A stretch of DNA of 10,263 nucleotides from Candidatus Parcubacteria bacterium (GCA_023432475.1 JAEYUN010000002.1:1-10263), one strand, 5' to 3'. Counted from the first letter of the stretch, positions 1-6,852 are shown. Notes: generated by a model from the sequence alone, not told the origin. Translations and numbers: made by a program.

Positions 1-15
1 TACCATGGAATATAA

Positions 16-777
16 ATGGATATCTTAATCGTTCTTTTCTGGGCAACCATAGGCAGTTTTTTCTCGCTTCTTGGCGGCATAGCGATGCTGCGGACAAAGT
101 CGGTGCGCGAAAAGGTTATTGAATTAGCCTTGCCTTTTGGGGCCGGTGCGCTACTGGCGGCGGCATTTTTAGATTTACTACCTGAAGCGTTTGAACTGTC
201 AGAAAATGACAATTTACTTACAATCGCCTTGGGGGGATTTTTACTCTTTTTCGTGCTTGAACGACTTTTGGGCTGGTTTCATCATCACCATCATGACGAC
301 GAAACCCATGGCGTACGCGACAAGACGCACACCAACCTAGTCATCATCGGCGACACGCTGCATAACTTAATCGACGGTATAGCAATCGGCGCGGCTTTTT
401 TAGTAAGTATCCCGACCGGTATCATTACGGCCGTAGCGGTTGCGGCTCACGAAATCCCTCAAGAAATAGGTGATTTCGGTATATTGCTTGGTAAAGGTAT
501 GAAGGCTAGTCGTGTTCTACTAGTCAATCTACTAAGTTCACTAGCGACCGTGGTCGCTGCGCTGTTGGTTTTTGTTGTAGGCTCGGAAAACTTTTTGCCG
601 TTGCCCACGCTACTAGCGCTCGCGGCTGGTATGTTTATATATATCGCAGCTAGCGACATCATACCCGATATACACGAAAAACCACACCGTCAAGCGCTCA
701 GGCAGTCTCTCACCCTCCTTCTGGGCGTATTTGTAGTTGGCTTAGCTATCGGTCTAGTCGAGTATGCAATCGTTTAG
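16..777 (+). CDS. ZIP-family divalent metal transporter
   Basis: A 253-residue polytopic membrane protein of the ZIP (ZRT/IRT-like) family, which moves Zn2+, Fe2+ or related metals into the cytoplasm. The two family signatures are visible: HNLIDG at residues 116-121 and HEIPQEIGD at 145-153. In known ZIPs these lie in the fourth and fifth membrane helices and build the binuclear metal site. A histidine-rich loop (five consecutive His then DDETH, residues 89-98) sits between helices 3 and 4, the usual place for the variable metal-sensing loop. About eight hydrophobic segments fit the family, and the length is normal for the bacterial ZupT/GufA-like group. The ATG at 16 is chosen because the ATG at position 5 runs into a stop after a few codons. 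The promoter would lie outside the window. Substrate metal cannot be told from sequence. It converges on pth with a 4-base overlap. Confidence 0.93.
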   Translation: MDILIVLFWATIGSFFSLLGGIAMLRTKSVREKVIELALPFGAGALLAAAFLDLLPEAFELSENDNLLTIALGGFLLFFVLERLLGWFHHHHHDDETHGVRDKTHTNLVIIGDTLHNLIDGIAIGAAFLVSIPTGIITAVAVAAHEIPQEIGDFGILLGKGMKASRVLLVNLLSSLATVVAALLVFVVGSENFLPLPTLLALAAGMFIYIAASDIIPDIHEKPHRQALRQSLTLLLGVFVVGLAIGLVEYAIV

Positions 778-1325
778 AGCGTGGCAGCGTCGAACTGGCC
801 GTCAATAAACCTCTCGATAATTCGGGTGGTTTTTTTGAATATTTCTTTTAAGGAGAGGGTCTCTTTCAGGGTAAATTTTCCTAAGACGAAGTTAGCAGTC
901 TCTACCCTTCCAAGTTTATCGTTGGAGGTACCAACCCGAATACGTTTAATATCTGGTCCAAAGTGCTCAATAATAGACTTCATGCCATTATTGCCGGCGT
1001 CACTGCCACTCACCCTAGTTCTCAGCGATCCAAACGGCAAAGCGATGTCGTCATGAACGACCAGTATGTCATCGTTATCAATTTTATAGAAATCCACCAA
1101 AGCTCTCACCGCCTCACCGCTTAAGTTATAGTACGTCGTCGGTTTGACCAATACCACCTTTTCCCTACCGAGATTGAACTCGGCAATATGGGCTTTAAAC
1201 CTATCTTTTGTTTGAAATGTGACTGAGTTATGGCGTGCAAATTCGTCAACTATACGAAAACCAATATTATGACGGGTTTTTTCGTATTTCTTTTCAGGAT
1301 TGCCCAGGCCGATCACTAACTTCAT
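774..1325 (-). CDS. pth: Peptidyl-tRNA hydrolase
   Basis: A 183-residue cytoplasmic enzyme that cleaves the ester bond of peptidyl-tRNAs dropped from the ribosome, recycling tRNA. The N-terminal GLGNP (6-10), TRHNIGF (17-23) with catalytic His19, KPTTYYNLSG (61-70) with Asn67, and HDD (91-93) match the bacterial Pth fold and active site. Length is typical. Two deviations show: the usual MN pair before LSG is YN (Tyr66), and the usual GHNG motif reads GNNG (112-115), so Asn113 stands where E. coli Pth has His113. It follows der with a 15-base gap, which suggests cotranscription. A TATAAA box 8 bases before the ATG could also give a separate leaderless transcript. I see no good Shine-Dalgarno site. 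Its TAA stop overlaps the TAG of the opposing transporter gene. Confidence 0.96.
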   Translation of the reverse strand: MKLVIGLGNPEKKYEKTRHNIGFRIVDEFARHNSVTFQTKDRFKAHIAEFNLGREKVVLVKPTTYYNLSGEAVRALVDFYKIDNDDILVVHDDIALPFGSLRTRVSGSDAGNNGMKSIIEHFGPDIKRIRVGTSNDKLGRVETANFVLGKFTLKETLSLKEIFKKTTRIIERFIDGQFDAATL

Positions 1326-1333
1326 ACTAACAG

Positions 1334-1339
1334 TTTATA
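1334..1339 (-). promoter_or_regulatory. Possible internal -10 element before pth
   Basis: TATAAA on the minus strand lies 8 bases before the pth ATG, the same arrangement as at der. No convincing -35 is present, so this is a weak call. pth may simply be read through from der. Confidence 0.3.
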
Positions 1340-1340
1340 C

Positions 1341-2663
1341 CTATTTTTTCTTATCTTCTTGTCGGAAGCTGAACATGATTGGTGTGCCGGTGAAGTCAAA
1401 CGTTTCGCGCATCTGGCGTTCAAGGTAGCGTTTGTAGCTCCAGTGCAGTAGTTTTAAGTTGCTGCCAAATATAACAAACCATGGCGGGGCTTGGTCGGTC
1501 TGCACCATGTAGCGCAGTTTTGGAAAAGTATTCTTTAACCCTGCCGGCGGGTGCTTGGCGAGGCAGGCTTGCAATACTTTATTTAGCTGAGTTGTTTTTA
1601 TGAGTTGTTGGCGGCGTAAGTGTATGCCAAAAGCTAGGTCATATATCTTAGTAACGTTCTGCCCTGTCACCGAGCTAGTAAAAATTAGCGGTGCCCAGGG
1701 TACAAAAGCAAATTCATGGGTGATGCGGGGTGCCAAGGCGTCACGTGTATAGGCGTCTTTGCCTTCGACGATGTCCCACTTGGTAACAACCAATATCAGA
1801 CCCTTGCCCGCCTCCTTAATAAGACCGGCTAATTTCTGGTCTAACTGAGTGTTAAGCTCGTTGACGTCCATAAGCAGCAGGCAAACATCGGCTTCATCGA
1901 TGGCCGCTAGAGTGCGCAGGACACTGAACTTTTCAATGCCCACTTCCTGTTTGCCGCTTCGCCTTATGCCGGCGGTGTCCAGTAGTTCTACGGTCTGGCC
2001 TTTGTATTTGATACTCACCCGGTTAACGTCGCGGGTTGTCCCGGCAATGTTGGCGACGATGGCTTGCTGTTTGCCGGCCAAAGTGTTAAATAGGTGGCTC
2101 TTGCCGACATTAGGTCGGCCAACTAAAGCAATCTTTAGACCGCTGTAGTCGGATTCTTTGCTGCTTTTTAGGGGTAATTTCCCTACGATATTTTGAGTGA
2201 GCTGGTCGATGCCGCGGTTGTGCTCGGCGCTAGTGAGGATAATATCTTTGATGCCCAGGCGTTTAAATTCATCAGCGGGCAGACTGCCTTTGAGGTCGGT
2301 CTTGTTAACGACAAGCAAAACTGGTTTTTTGCTTTTCAAGGCAATTTTAGCTATACGACGATCTTGATCCGACGGATACATAGTACCGTCAACCACTACT
2401 AATATGACGTCGGCCAGTTCGGTTGCCTCCTCGATTTGTTCCTGAATACTGGCCTCAAACTCGTCTTCGGCCGGTTTCATACCAGCGGTGTCAACCAGCC
2501 AGAAAGCTGCCGTGTCGTTTACAATCTTCCTAACGACGTTATCGCGAGTAGTGCCAGGTTCACGCGCAACAATCGCCTCTTGCGAGCCGTAGAGGCGGTT
2601 AAACAGCGAACTTTTGCCGACGTTGGTTTGGCCGACGATAGCGACGTATGGGAGTTTGTTCAT
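1341..2663 (-). CDS. der: Ribosome biogenesis GTPase Der (EngA)
   Basis: A 440-residue protein with the double-GTPase layout unique to Der/EngA, an essential factor in 50S ribosomal subunit assembly. GTPase domain 1 has a P-loop GQTNVGKS (11-18), GTTRD (37-41), DTAG (58-61) and NKTD (120-123). Domain 2 has GRPNVGKS (182-189), GTTRD (208-212), DTAG (229-232) and TKWD (294-297). Residues about 350-436 form the C-terminal KH-like domain, ending in TGTPIMFSFR, a variant of the family's closing motif. Length fits the family (about 435-490). The ATG at 2663 is supported by an extended -10 promoter that ends 8 bases upstream, implying a leaderless or almost leaderless mRNA, and by the absence of a Shine-Dalgarno site. 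It probably heads a der-pth operon. Confidence 0.97.
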   Translation of the reverse strand: MNKLPYVAIVGQTNVGKSSLFNRLYGSQEAIVAREPGTTRDNVVRKIVNDTAAFWLVDTAGMKPAEDEFEASIQEQIEEATELADVILVVVDGTMYPSDQDRRIAKIALKSKKPVLLVVNKTDLKGSLPADEFKRLGIKDIILTSAEHNRGIDQLTQNIVGKLPLKSSKESDYSGLKIALVGRPNVGKSHLFNTLAGKQQAIVANIAGTTRDVNRVSIKYKGQTVELLDTAGIRRSGKQEVGIEKFSVLRTLAAIDEADVCLLLMDVNELNTQLDQKLAGLIKEAGKGLILVVTKWDIVEGKDAYTRDALAPRITHEFAFVPWAPLIFTSSVTGQNVTKIYDLAFGIHLRRQQLIKTTQLNKVLQACLAKHPPAGLKNTFPKLRYMVQTDQAPPWFVIFGSNLKLLHWSYKRYLERQMRETFDFTGTPIMFSFRQEDKKK

Positions 2664-2671
2664 TGAAGCTC

Positions 2672-2700
2672 ATTATAACAGAGGTGGTTATGTTTTACAA
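2672..2700 (-). promoter_or_regulatory. Extended -10 promoter of der
   Basis: Read on the minus strand: a -35 like TTGTAA (2700-2695), a 17-bp spacer, TGT (2680-2678) and a perfect TATAAT (2677-2672). The expected transcription start, about 7 bases after the -10, falls 1-3 bases before the der ATG. The hexamers are seen directly; promoter activity and leaderless translation are inferred. Confidence 0.65.
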
Positions 2701-2722
2701 GTCGGTAAAAAAATGATACAGT
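2694..2722 (+). promoter_or_regulatory. Candidate promoter of the 88-residue gene
   Basis: TTTACA (2694-2699), a 17-bp spacer, then TGA directly before TACAGT (2717-2722), an extended -10 with 4 of 6 consensus bases. Its -35 shares five bases with the -35 of the opposite-facing der promoter, so the two would compete for RNA polymerase. It predicts a 5' UTR of about 58 bases for the downstream gene. Confidence 0.4.
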
Positions 2723-2747
2723 AACGCTTAACTGATTTATCAGCGTA

Positions 2748-2767
2748 TGTGGGTGACCTAGCCCGCA
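2748..2767 (+). other. Hairpin in the 5' UTR of the 88-residue gene
   Basis: TGTGGG (2748-2753) can pair with CCCGCA (2762-2767), one G-T wobble included, around an 8-base loop. It ends 9 bases before the AGGAGG ribosome-binding site (2777-2782), which it leaves free. A second small inverted repeat, CTGA/TCAG at 2732-2743, precedes it. Role unknown; it may be chance. Confidence 0.3.
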
Positions 2768-2786
2768 AAGACAACCAGGAGGAGAG

Positions 2787-3053
2787 ATGCCCCAAGCGTT
2801 GGTGGGAGAGGAGTCGCCCGGCTGGGTTAGCTCTGAAACGATCTATTACATGACCGATTCCGACTTTAATAAGTTGAAGGGGTCGGTCAGGTCAGGGCTC
2901 ACAGATGACGAACGTCAGCTAGTTCGTTTCATCCGTCTAGTTGACGGCGGCGTGGCGGTGACCGTCAATTCCAAGCACGCGGCCGACTTACCTCGCAAAG
3001 TTCAGGGTCTCTGGAATAGCGCCCTGATCACGCATGGTTTGATGTACACCTGA
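2787..3053 (+). CDS. Small protein of unknown function, 88 residues
   Basis: I do not recognise this protein. The gene is credible because AGGAGG (2777-2782) lies 4 bases before the ATG, a candidate promoter sits further upstream, and a strong hairpin follows the stop by two bases. The product is soluble-looking, with no signal peptide or membrane helix. It is mixed alpha/beta, with an acidic-basic middle (TDDERQLVRFIRLVDGG, about residues 39-55) followed by VAVTVNSKHAADLPRKVQG. There are no cysteines, so a zinc-ribbon fold is excluded. It stands alone between divergent der and the convergent pseudouridine synthase gene. Its short length, strong ribosome-binding site and private promoter suggest high expression of a small cytoplasmic or binding protein, but no function can be assigned. 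Confidence 0.7.
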   Translation: MPQALVGEESPGWVSSETIYYMTDSDFNKLKGSVRSGLTDDERQLVRFIRLVDGGVAVTVNSKHAADLPRKVQGLWNSALITHGLMYT

Positions 3054-3055
3054 GC

Positions 3056-3079
3056 GTCTGGGCGCTTTGGCGCCCAGAC
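3056..3079 (+). terminator. Perfect 10-bp GC-rich hairpin between convergent genes
   Basis: GTCTGGGCGC (3056-3065) and GCGCCCAGAC (3070-3079) form a perfect stem around a TTTG loop, two bases after the stop of the 88-residue gene. There is no T-tract directly after it; the nearest is TTATATTTTT about 20 bases on. It is therefore not a textbook intrinsic terminator. It could still block or stabilise the 3' end of the plus-strand transcript, and being symmetrical could act on the opposing pseudouridine synthase transcript too. Confidence 0.5.
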
Positions 3080-3123
3080 CAAGGCCTCTCTTCCTGGTTA
3101 TATTTTTAGTATAAGTATCTCAC

Positions 3124-3786
3124 CTAACGCATATCGACGAGTTTGTGCTCACCGGTTTTTATATCGCCAAGCGAATAATTACCGAAACTTACCCGATGCA
3201 GCTTGGTGACTGTGTAACCTAGGGCAGCAAAAGTACGCCGTATCTGTCGATTTCTACCTTCTTGCATGGTGACAAGGTAGCCGTCTTCGTGCCGTTCGAC
3301 TAAGAATGTACTAGTACCATCTTCGAGCTGGACGCCGAAGTCGCTTATCATCTGTTGATGCAATGGCGCAAGTGCTTTGTCTAGGTTTACTTCATAGACT
3401 TTCGTTTTAGCAAATCCAGGGTGAGTCATACGGTGGGCGAAGTCGCCGTCATCGCTCAGCAAAAGTAAACCAGAACTGTCTTTATCGAGACGGCCGACCG
3501 GTTTAAGTGCGTGGTACTCTTCGGGCAATAGTTCGTAAATAGTTGGCGTCACCCCTTGACGTCGCCTCGAACAAACATAATCTACGGGTTTATGAAGTAA
3601 TATATAAGTGTAACTAGAGGGTTTGCCGACTACTCGGCCGTCTAGCATAACGGTATCGTCATCTTTGACAGGCGCCCCCATATCGGCCGTTCGCCCGTTA
3701 ATACTAACTCGGCCGTGCTCAATCATGACGTCAGCTTGGCGACGACTCATACCTGTGGTGTGGGCGAGAAATTTATTGAGACGCAT
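3124..3786 (-). CDS. RsuA/RluB-family rRNA pseudouridine synthase
   Basis: A 220-residue enzyme that converts a specific uridine, most likely in rRNA, to pseudouridine. Residues 1 to about 50 are an S4 RNA-binding domain (MRLNKFLAHTTGMSRRQAD start, then VSINGR). The catalytic domain carries VGRLDKDSSGLLLLS, with the invariant catalytic aspartate at 101, and the closing EGRNRQIRR (176-184). These motifs are typical of the RsuA/RluB/RluE/RluF branch. It is shorter than E. coli RluB and lacks a basic C-terminal tail. The target (23S versus 16S rRNA) cannot be decided here. It starts 20 bases after the response regulator stop with no clear Shine-Dalgarno site, so it is probably the last gene of the kinase/regulator operon, although the two functions look unrelated. 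Confidence 0.93.
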   Translation of the reverse strand: MRLNKFLAHTTGMSRRQADVMIEHGRVSINGRTADMGAPVKDDDTVMLDGRVVGKPSSYTYILLHKPVDYVCSRRRQGVTPTIYELLPEEYHALKPVGRLDKDSSGLLLLSDDGDFAHRMTHPGFAKTKVYEVNLDKALAPLHQQMISDFGVQLEDGTSTFLVERHEDGYLVTMQEGRNRQIRRTFAALGYTVTKLHRVSFGNYSLGDIKTGEHKLVDMR

Positions 3787-3806
3787 TTTATAATCGATTG
3801 ACTCGT

Positions 3807-4805
3807 CTACGCAGTCGGCGGTGCTGGTGGGGTTGGCGGCATCTGGGGTTGAACCGGAGTGTCGTTTACAGGAATCGGCGTTGGCATAGACACGCCCGGA
3901 GTTGGCATTATTGGGTTGCCGGGATTGACTGGTACTGAAGACGAGCCGTTTGACAATTCTTCTACAGGAGTTGGCTCGGGTGCATGCCAGTTTTCGAGTT
4001 GCTGTTCGACCAGAGCTTTTTCCTCGGCCGTAGTCGGGATGTCAGGAATAACTTCGCTGCCGGCTAGACTGGCTTCTTTAGCAAGTTCTTTGTCGAGTAA
4101 ATCATTAATGTCAACCGGCGAAACATTAGGATCATTGAGCGGTTGAATGACCCGGGTTTTTAAAGATGCTGGTTTTGGTATATCCATGACTGGCCTCTGG
4201 ATAGCGGGCGCTTGGGTTGGGGCTGGCACGGGCGGGGTTGCTGGAGGCGCAGCCGGTTGTTGTGGTTGCGGCGAAACGGCGGCCGGTGCAACAGTCTGAG
4301 GGTTAGCTGGAGGTGGCGCAGCCGGGGCAATAGGCGGCGGCGGACTTGCGGGGGTAGCCGGTGTGGTTGTTGGCGGCACGGTTGGGGCAGCCATAGGGAC
4401 GCTAGGAGCGGCTGGCGCAGTGGCTGCACCTTGCGGACGGTCATTTAAGACTTCGTGGACGACTCGTACAACATCTTCGATACCAACTTGTGATTTTACC
4501 AAATAGCGGTCGGCTCCGAGCGATTCGGCGCGAGTCCGCTGTTCGTCGGAGCTAAGAGCGGTCATCATAATAACTTTTATACCACGGGTTTCAGTTGTGG
4601 AACGCAAGATGTCTAACATGTCGTAACCACTGACTTTTGGCATCATGACATCGCTGATGATAAGTTGAGGCCGTTCTTTTATGGCCATAGCCAAAGCTTC
4701 TTCGCCATCGCCTGCTGACACTATGTCATAACCCTCCGCCAAGAGACGTACGCCGTATATTTCGCGCAAACTCTTGTCGTCTTCGACCAGCATGACTTTT
4801 ACCAT
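3807..4805 (-). CDS. Response regulator receiver with long Pro/Ala-rich tail
   Basis: A 332-residue protein. Residues 1-122 are a complete CheY-like receiver: acidic cluster EDD (8-10), phosphoacceptor Asp52 in SDVMMP, Thr82 in MMTA, and Lys104. It should accept phosphate from the kinase encoded just upstream. No winged-helix, HTH, GGDEF or enzymatic output domain follows. Instead residues about 125-212 are almost only Pro, Ala, Thr and Gln with several PP and PPP runs. Then comes a short charged, probably helical stretch (about 215-285, including INDLLDKELAKE and EEKALVEQQLENW), and a second Pro-rich end (about 285-332). Output is thus probably by protein-protein contact, or by a partner binding the helical segment. 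The start is fixed by AGGAGGT four bases before the ATG. It lies 45 bases after the kinase gene, with which it forms a two-component pair. Confidence 0.92.
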   Translation of the reverse strand: MVKVMLVEDDKSLREIYGVRLLAEGYDIVSAGDGEEALAMAIKERPQLIISDVMMPKVSGYDMLDILRSTTETRGIKVIMMTALSSDEQRTRAESLGADRYLVKSQVGIEDVVRVVHEVLNDRPQGAATAPAAPSVPMAAPTVPPTTTPATPASPPPPIAPAAPPPANPQTVAPAAVSPQPQQPAAPPATPPVPAPTQAPAIQRPVMDIPKPASLKTRVIQPLNDPNVSPVDINDLLDKELAKEASLAGSEVIPDIPTTAEEKALVEQQLENWHAPEPTPVEELSNGSSSVPVNPGNPIMPTPGVSMPTPIPVNDTPVQPQMPPTPPAPPTA

Positions 4806-4808
4806 ATT

Positions 4809-4815
4809 ACCTCCT
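4809..4815 (-). promoter_or_regulatory. Shine-Dalgarno site of the response regulator gene
   Basis: AGGAGGT on the minus strand, 3 bases before the ATG at 4805. It is a near-perfect anti-16S match and fixes the start. It contrasts with the kinase, der and pth starts, which lack such a site. Confidence 0.75.
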
Positions 4816-4850
4816 ACTATACGTCGTTTGTTTTAAAAATACTATATTGC

Positions 4851-6548
4851 TCATGCTTTCGGCACTCCTTCGTTAGCAGCTTGGAGTTCGCGGGCTTTTT
4901 CGGAGGGTAGTCGGTTTAGCTCGACAAAGAAAGTACTCCCCTTTCCCTGAGTACTTTCAACCCATATACGTCCATTCATCGACTCAACTAATCGTCGGCA
5001 AAGATACAGACCCAGTCCAGTGCCGCCGATCTCGCGAGTCTCGCTATTGTCTATGCGGTAAAATTTCTGAAAAAGATGTGGAATATCTTCGCGAGCTATG
5101 CCAATACCGGTATCGGCTACGGCTATGCGAATCTTGTCGTCTTCTGACGTGACGTCGACTGTCACGGTACCCTGGTTGGTGTATTTGATGGCGTTGTCTA
5201 ACAAGTTACTGACAATCTCACGGAGATGGTCCGGGTCGACCTGACTATGATATATCGGTACTATCATGTTGGTGGTATGTTCGGCCACATCAGGCTGGAA
5301 TACCATAAGTAAACCTTTTTCTTGAGCCTTAGTATTCATCAGGCTGGTCATCTCGCGGACAAATCCGACAATTTCAATAACTTGGGGAGCGGTCTTCAGT
5401 CGGCCATCTTCAGCCTTAGAGACATCTAACAGGTCTTGAAACAGCCGTCCAAGATGCTGGGCAGATTCTTGGGCTTTGGTGATAAATTCTCTCGCCTTGG
5501 CGTCTATTTGGGCAGTTTGCGGGTTAAGGGCAAGTCCTAAATATCCTTCGATTGCCGCCACTGGTGTGCGCATTTCGTGAGAGGCTGTACTCACAAACTC
5601 GGTGCGTTCTTTGTTTTCGTTTACTTCGTTGGTGATGTCGCGGAAAACTATCAGAGCACCATTGCCAAATTTACCTATAGACGAAACCTGCAGCCAGATA
5701 TTCATTTTTTTACCGGAATTGGTCGCCAAATAAAGCTCGCGTGAAGTTACTGAGTCACCACCGTTTAATACCTGTTGGATTGGCCCGCCGTGGTCGCCGA
5801 AACTGTTACCTTTCTCGTCGAGTAGCTTGAAGACGGCATGATAATCCAGGCCAATAGCGTCTTGCTTACCCCAGCCCATAATGGTCTGGGCAGCCGGGTT
5901 GATTAGTTCGATTACCCCACTACTGTTAATAGCTATCACTCCTTCGCCGATAGCATTAATGACGATTTCTGATTTATTAGCAACCTGAGACAGTTGTTGC
6001 GCCAACGCATGATAAGCCGTGTTTTGATCTTGATGGCTGGCTTTACGCTGATGCATAGCGATATAGCTTATGACTGGTGGTACGATAAAAGCTACGACGT
6101 ATAACATGGCATAGCTCAGTTCACTGCCCTGTATTAAGAAGAAATAAACTCCAAAACCGATTCCGCCTAGCAGGCTGGTGGCTATGCCGGCTATGCCCCA
6201 CAGCCCACTAAAGACCGATATTATCATCCAGACCGAGACTAATCTGGAGTTAAAATCATGTGTCTCGACTATGCTGCTGGCAGTAGCAGTGAGCAGCAGT
6301 ACGTAACTAGTAAACGACAAGCCCCAAATGGACTTGTCGTTTTTGCTAACCAAGCCTATTACCAGAGTTATACCGGCCAGAGCGGCTGCGGCTATACTAA
6401 TAAGCGAGACATGTAAAATATTGGTCGGAGTAAGCTCAGGTGCGAACCGGTTGGTTAAACCGACTATTATTAGGACGCTTACTACAATCAACCCAACGGC
6501 CATTGCTCGTCGGTACCAGAACGCAGTCACTGCCCACGGTTCGTTCAT
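4851..6548 (-). CDS. Membrane PAS-domain sensor histidine kinase
   Basis: A 565-residue sensor kinase. Residues 15-165 contain about six hydrophobic membrane segments with short loops and no large external domain, so sensing is probably within the membrane or in the cytoplasm. Residues about 190-306 are a PAS domain (EIVINAIGEGVIAINSSG start, VFRDIT end). Then come the HisKA dimerisation domain with phospho-accepting His324 in ASHEMRTP, and a full HATPase: N box NLLDNAIKYT (448-457), DTGIGI (479-484), FQKFYR (493-498) and GGTGLGL (508-514). All catalytic residues are present, so it should be active. The layout resembles WalK/PhoR-type kinases. Partner: the response regulator 45 bases downstream. 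The ATG is preceded by its own candidate promoter. The signal is unknown. Confidence 0.95.
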   Translation of the reverse strand: MNEPWAVTAFWYRRAMAVGLIVVSVLIIVGLTNRFAPELTPTNILHVSLISIAAAALAGITLVIGLVSKNDKSIWGLSFTSYVLLLTATASSIVETHDFNSRLVSVWMIISVFSGLWGIAGIATSLLGGIGFGVYFFLIQGSELSYAMLYVVAFIVPPVISYIAMHQRKASHQDQNTAYHALAQQLSQVANKSEIVINAIGEGVIAINSSGVIELINPAAQTIMGWGKQDAIGLDYHAVFKLLDEKGNSFGDHGGPIQQVLNGGDSVTSRELYLATNSGKKMNIWLQVSSIGKFGNGALIVFRDITNEVNENKERTEFVSTASHEMRTPVAAIEGYLGLALNPQTAQIDAKAREFITKAQESAQHLGRLFQDLLDVSKAEDGRLKTAPQVIEIVGFVREMTSLMNTKAQEKGLLMVFQPDVAEHTTNMIVPIYHSQVDPDHLREIVSNLLDNAIKYTNQGTVTVDVTSEDDKIRIAVADTGIGIAREDIPHLFQKFYRIDNSETREIGGTGLGLYLCRRLVESMNGRIWVESTQGKGSTFFVELNRLPSEKARELQAANEGVPKA

Positions 6549-6557
6549 TTACCTTAG

Positions 6558-6586
6558 ATTATATGGGAAAATTACGCTTATGCCTA
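6558..6586 (-). promoter_or_regulatory. Candidate promoter of the histidine kinase gene
   Basis: On the minus strand: TAGGCA (6586-6581), a 17-bp spacer and a perfect TATAAT (6563-6558), ending 9 bases before the kinase ATG. The transcription start would fall 2-3 bases before the ATG. AAGGT lies only 2 bases from the ATG, too close for normal Shine-Dalgarno use, which again points to a near-leaderless transcript. The kinase may therefore be expressed separately from the 82-residue gene. Confidence 0.5.
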
Positions 6587-6591
6587 GGGGT

Positions 6592-6840
6592 TTACAGCTT
6601 AATGGTGAGCAGCTGCCAGATTGGTGAGTTCAATTGTTGACGCAAGCGGAACCAACGGGTGCCATCGCTGACGTCGAATAATTCTGCCGTGCCTTCGTCG
6701 GTGGTTAGAGTTACTTTTTTATAGTCCTCACCTAGTACGTAACTTATGCCGTCTAATTCTATCCGTCGAGGAATAGTTTCGAATTCTTTAGTGAAACGAA
6801 CGGCGGTTATCTCTACTGGTCGATTAACAAACTGAGTCAT
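6592..6840 (-). CDS. Small beta-rich protein of unknown function, 82 residues
   Basis: I cannot name this family. The gene is credible: AAGGAG (6852-6847) lies 6 bases before the ATG, and it heads the minus-strand run 43 bases before the histidine kinase. The product has no signal peptide or membrane helix. It reads as alternating short strands: VEITAVRF, RRIELDGISYVLG, KKVTLTTDEGTAELFDVSDGTRWFRLRQ, then PIWQLLTIKL. This resembles a small beta-barrel or beta-sandwich with a conserved-looking SDGTRWFRLR hairpin. Position suggests it could modulate or be controlled with the two-component system, but that rests on neighbourhood only. It could equally be an independent housekeeping protein. Confidence 0.75.
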   Translation of the reverse strand: MTQFVNRPVEITAVRFTKEFETIPRRIELDGISYVLGEDYKKVTLTTDEGTAELFDVSDGTRWFRLRQQLNSPIWQLLTIKL

Positions 6841-6846
6841 AATCTT

Positions 6847-6852
6847 CTCCTT
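6847..6852 (-). promoter_or_regulatory. Shine-Dalgarno site of the 82-residue gene
   Basis: AAGGAG on the minus strand, 6 bases before the ATG at 6840, with optimal spacing. It supports that start and shows the mRNA has a real 5' leader. I could not place a convincing promoter in the gap upstream. Confidence 0.7.

Noticed and set aside
4160..4448. Long open frames in both strands within the regulator tail region
   Set aside because: They arise from the GC-rich Pro/Ala repeat coding; the translations are Arg/Gln/Leu- or Trp/Gly/Arg-rich low complexity.
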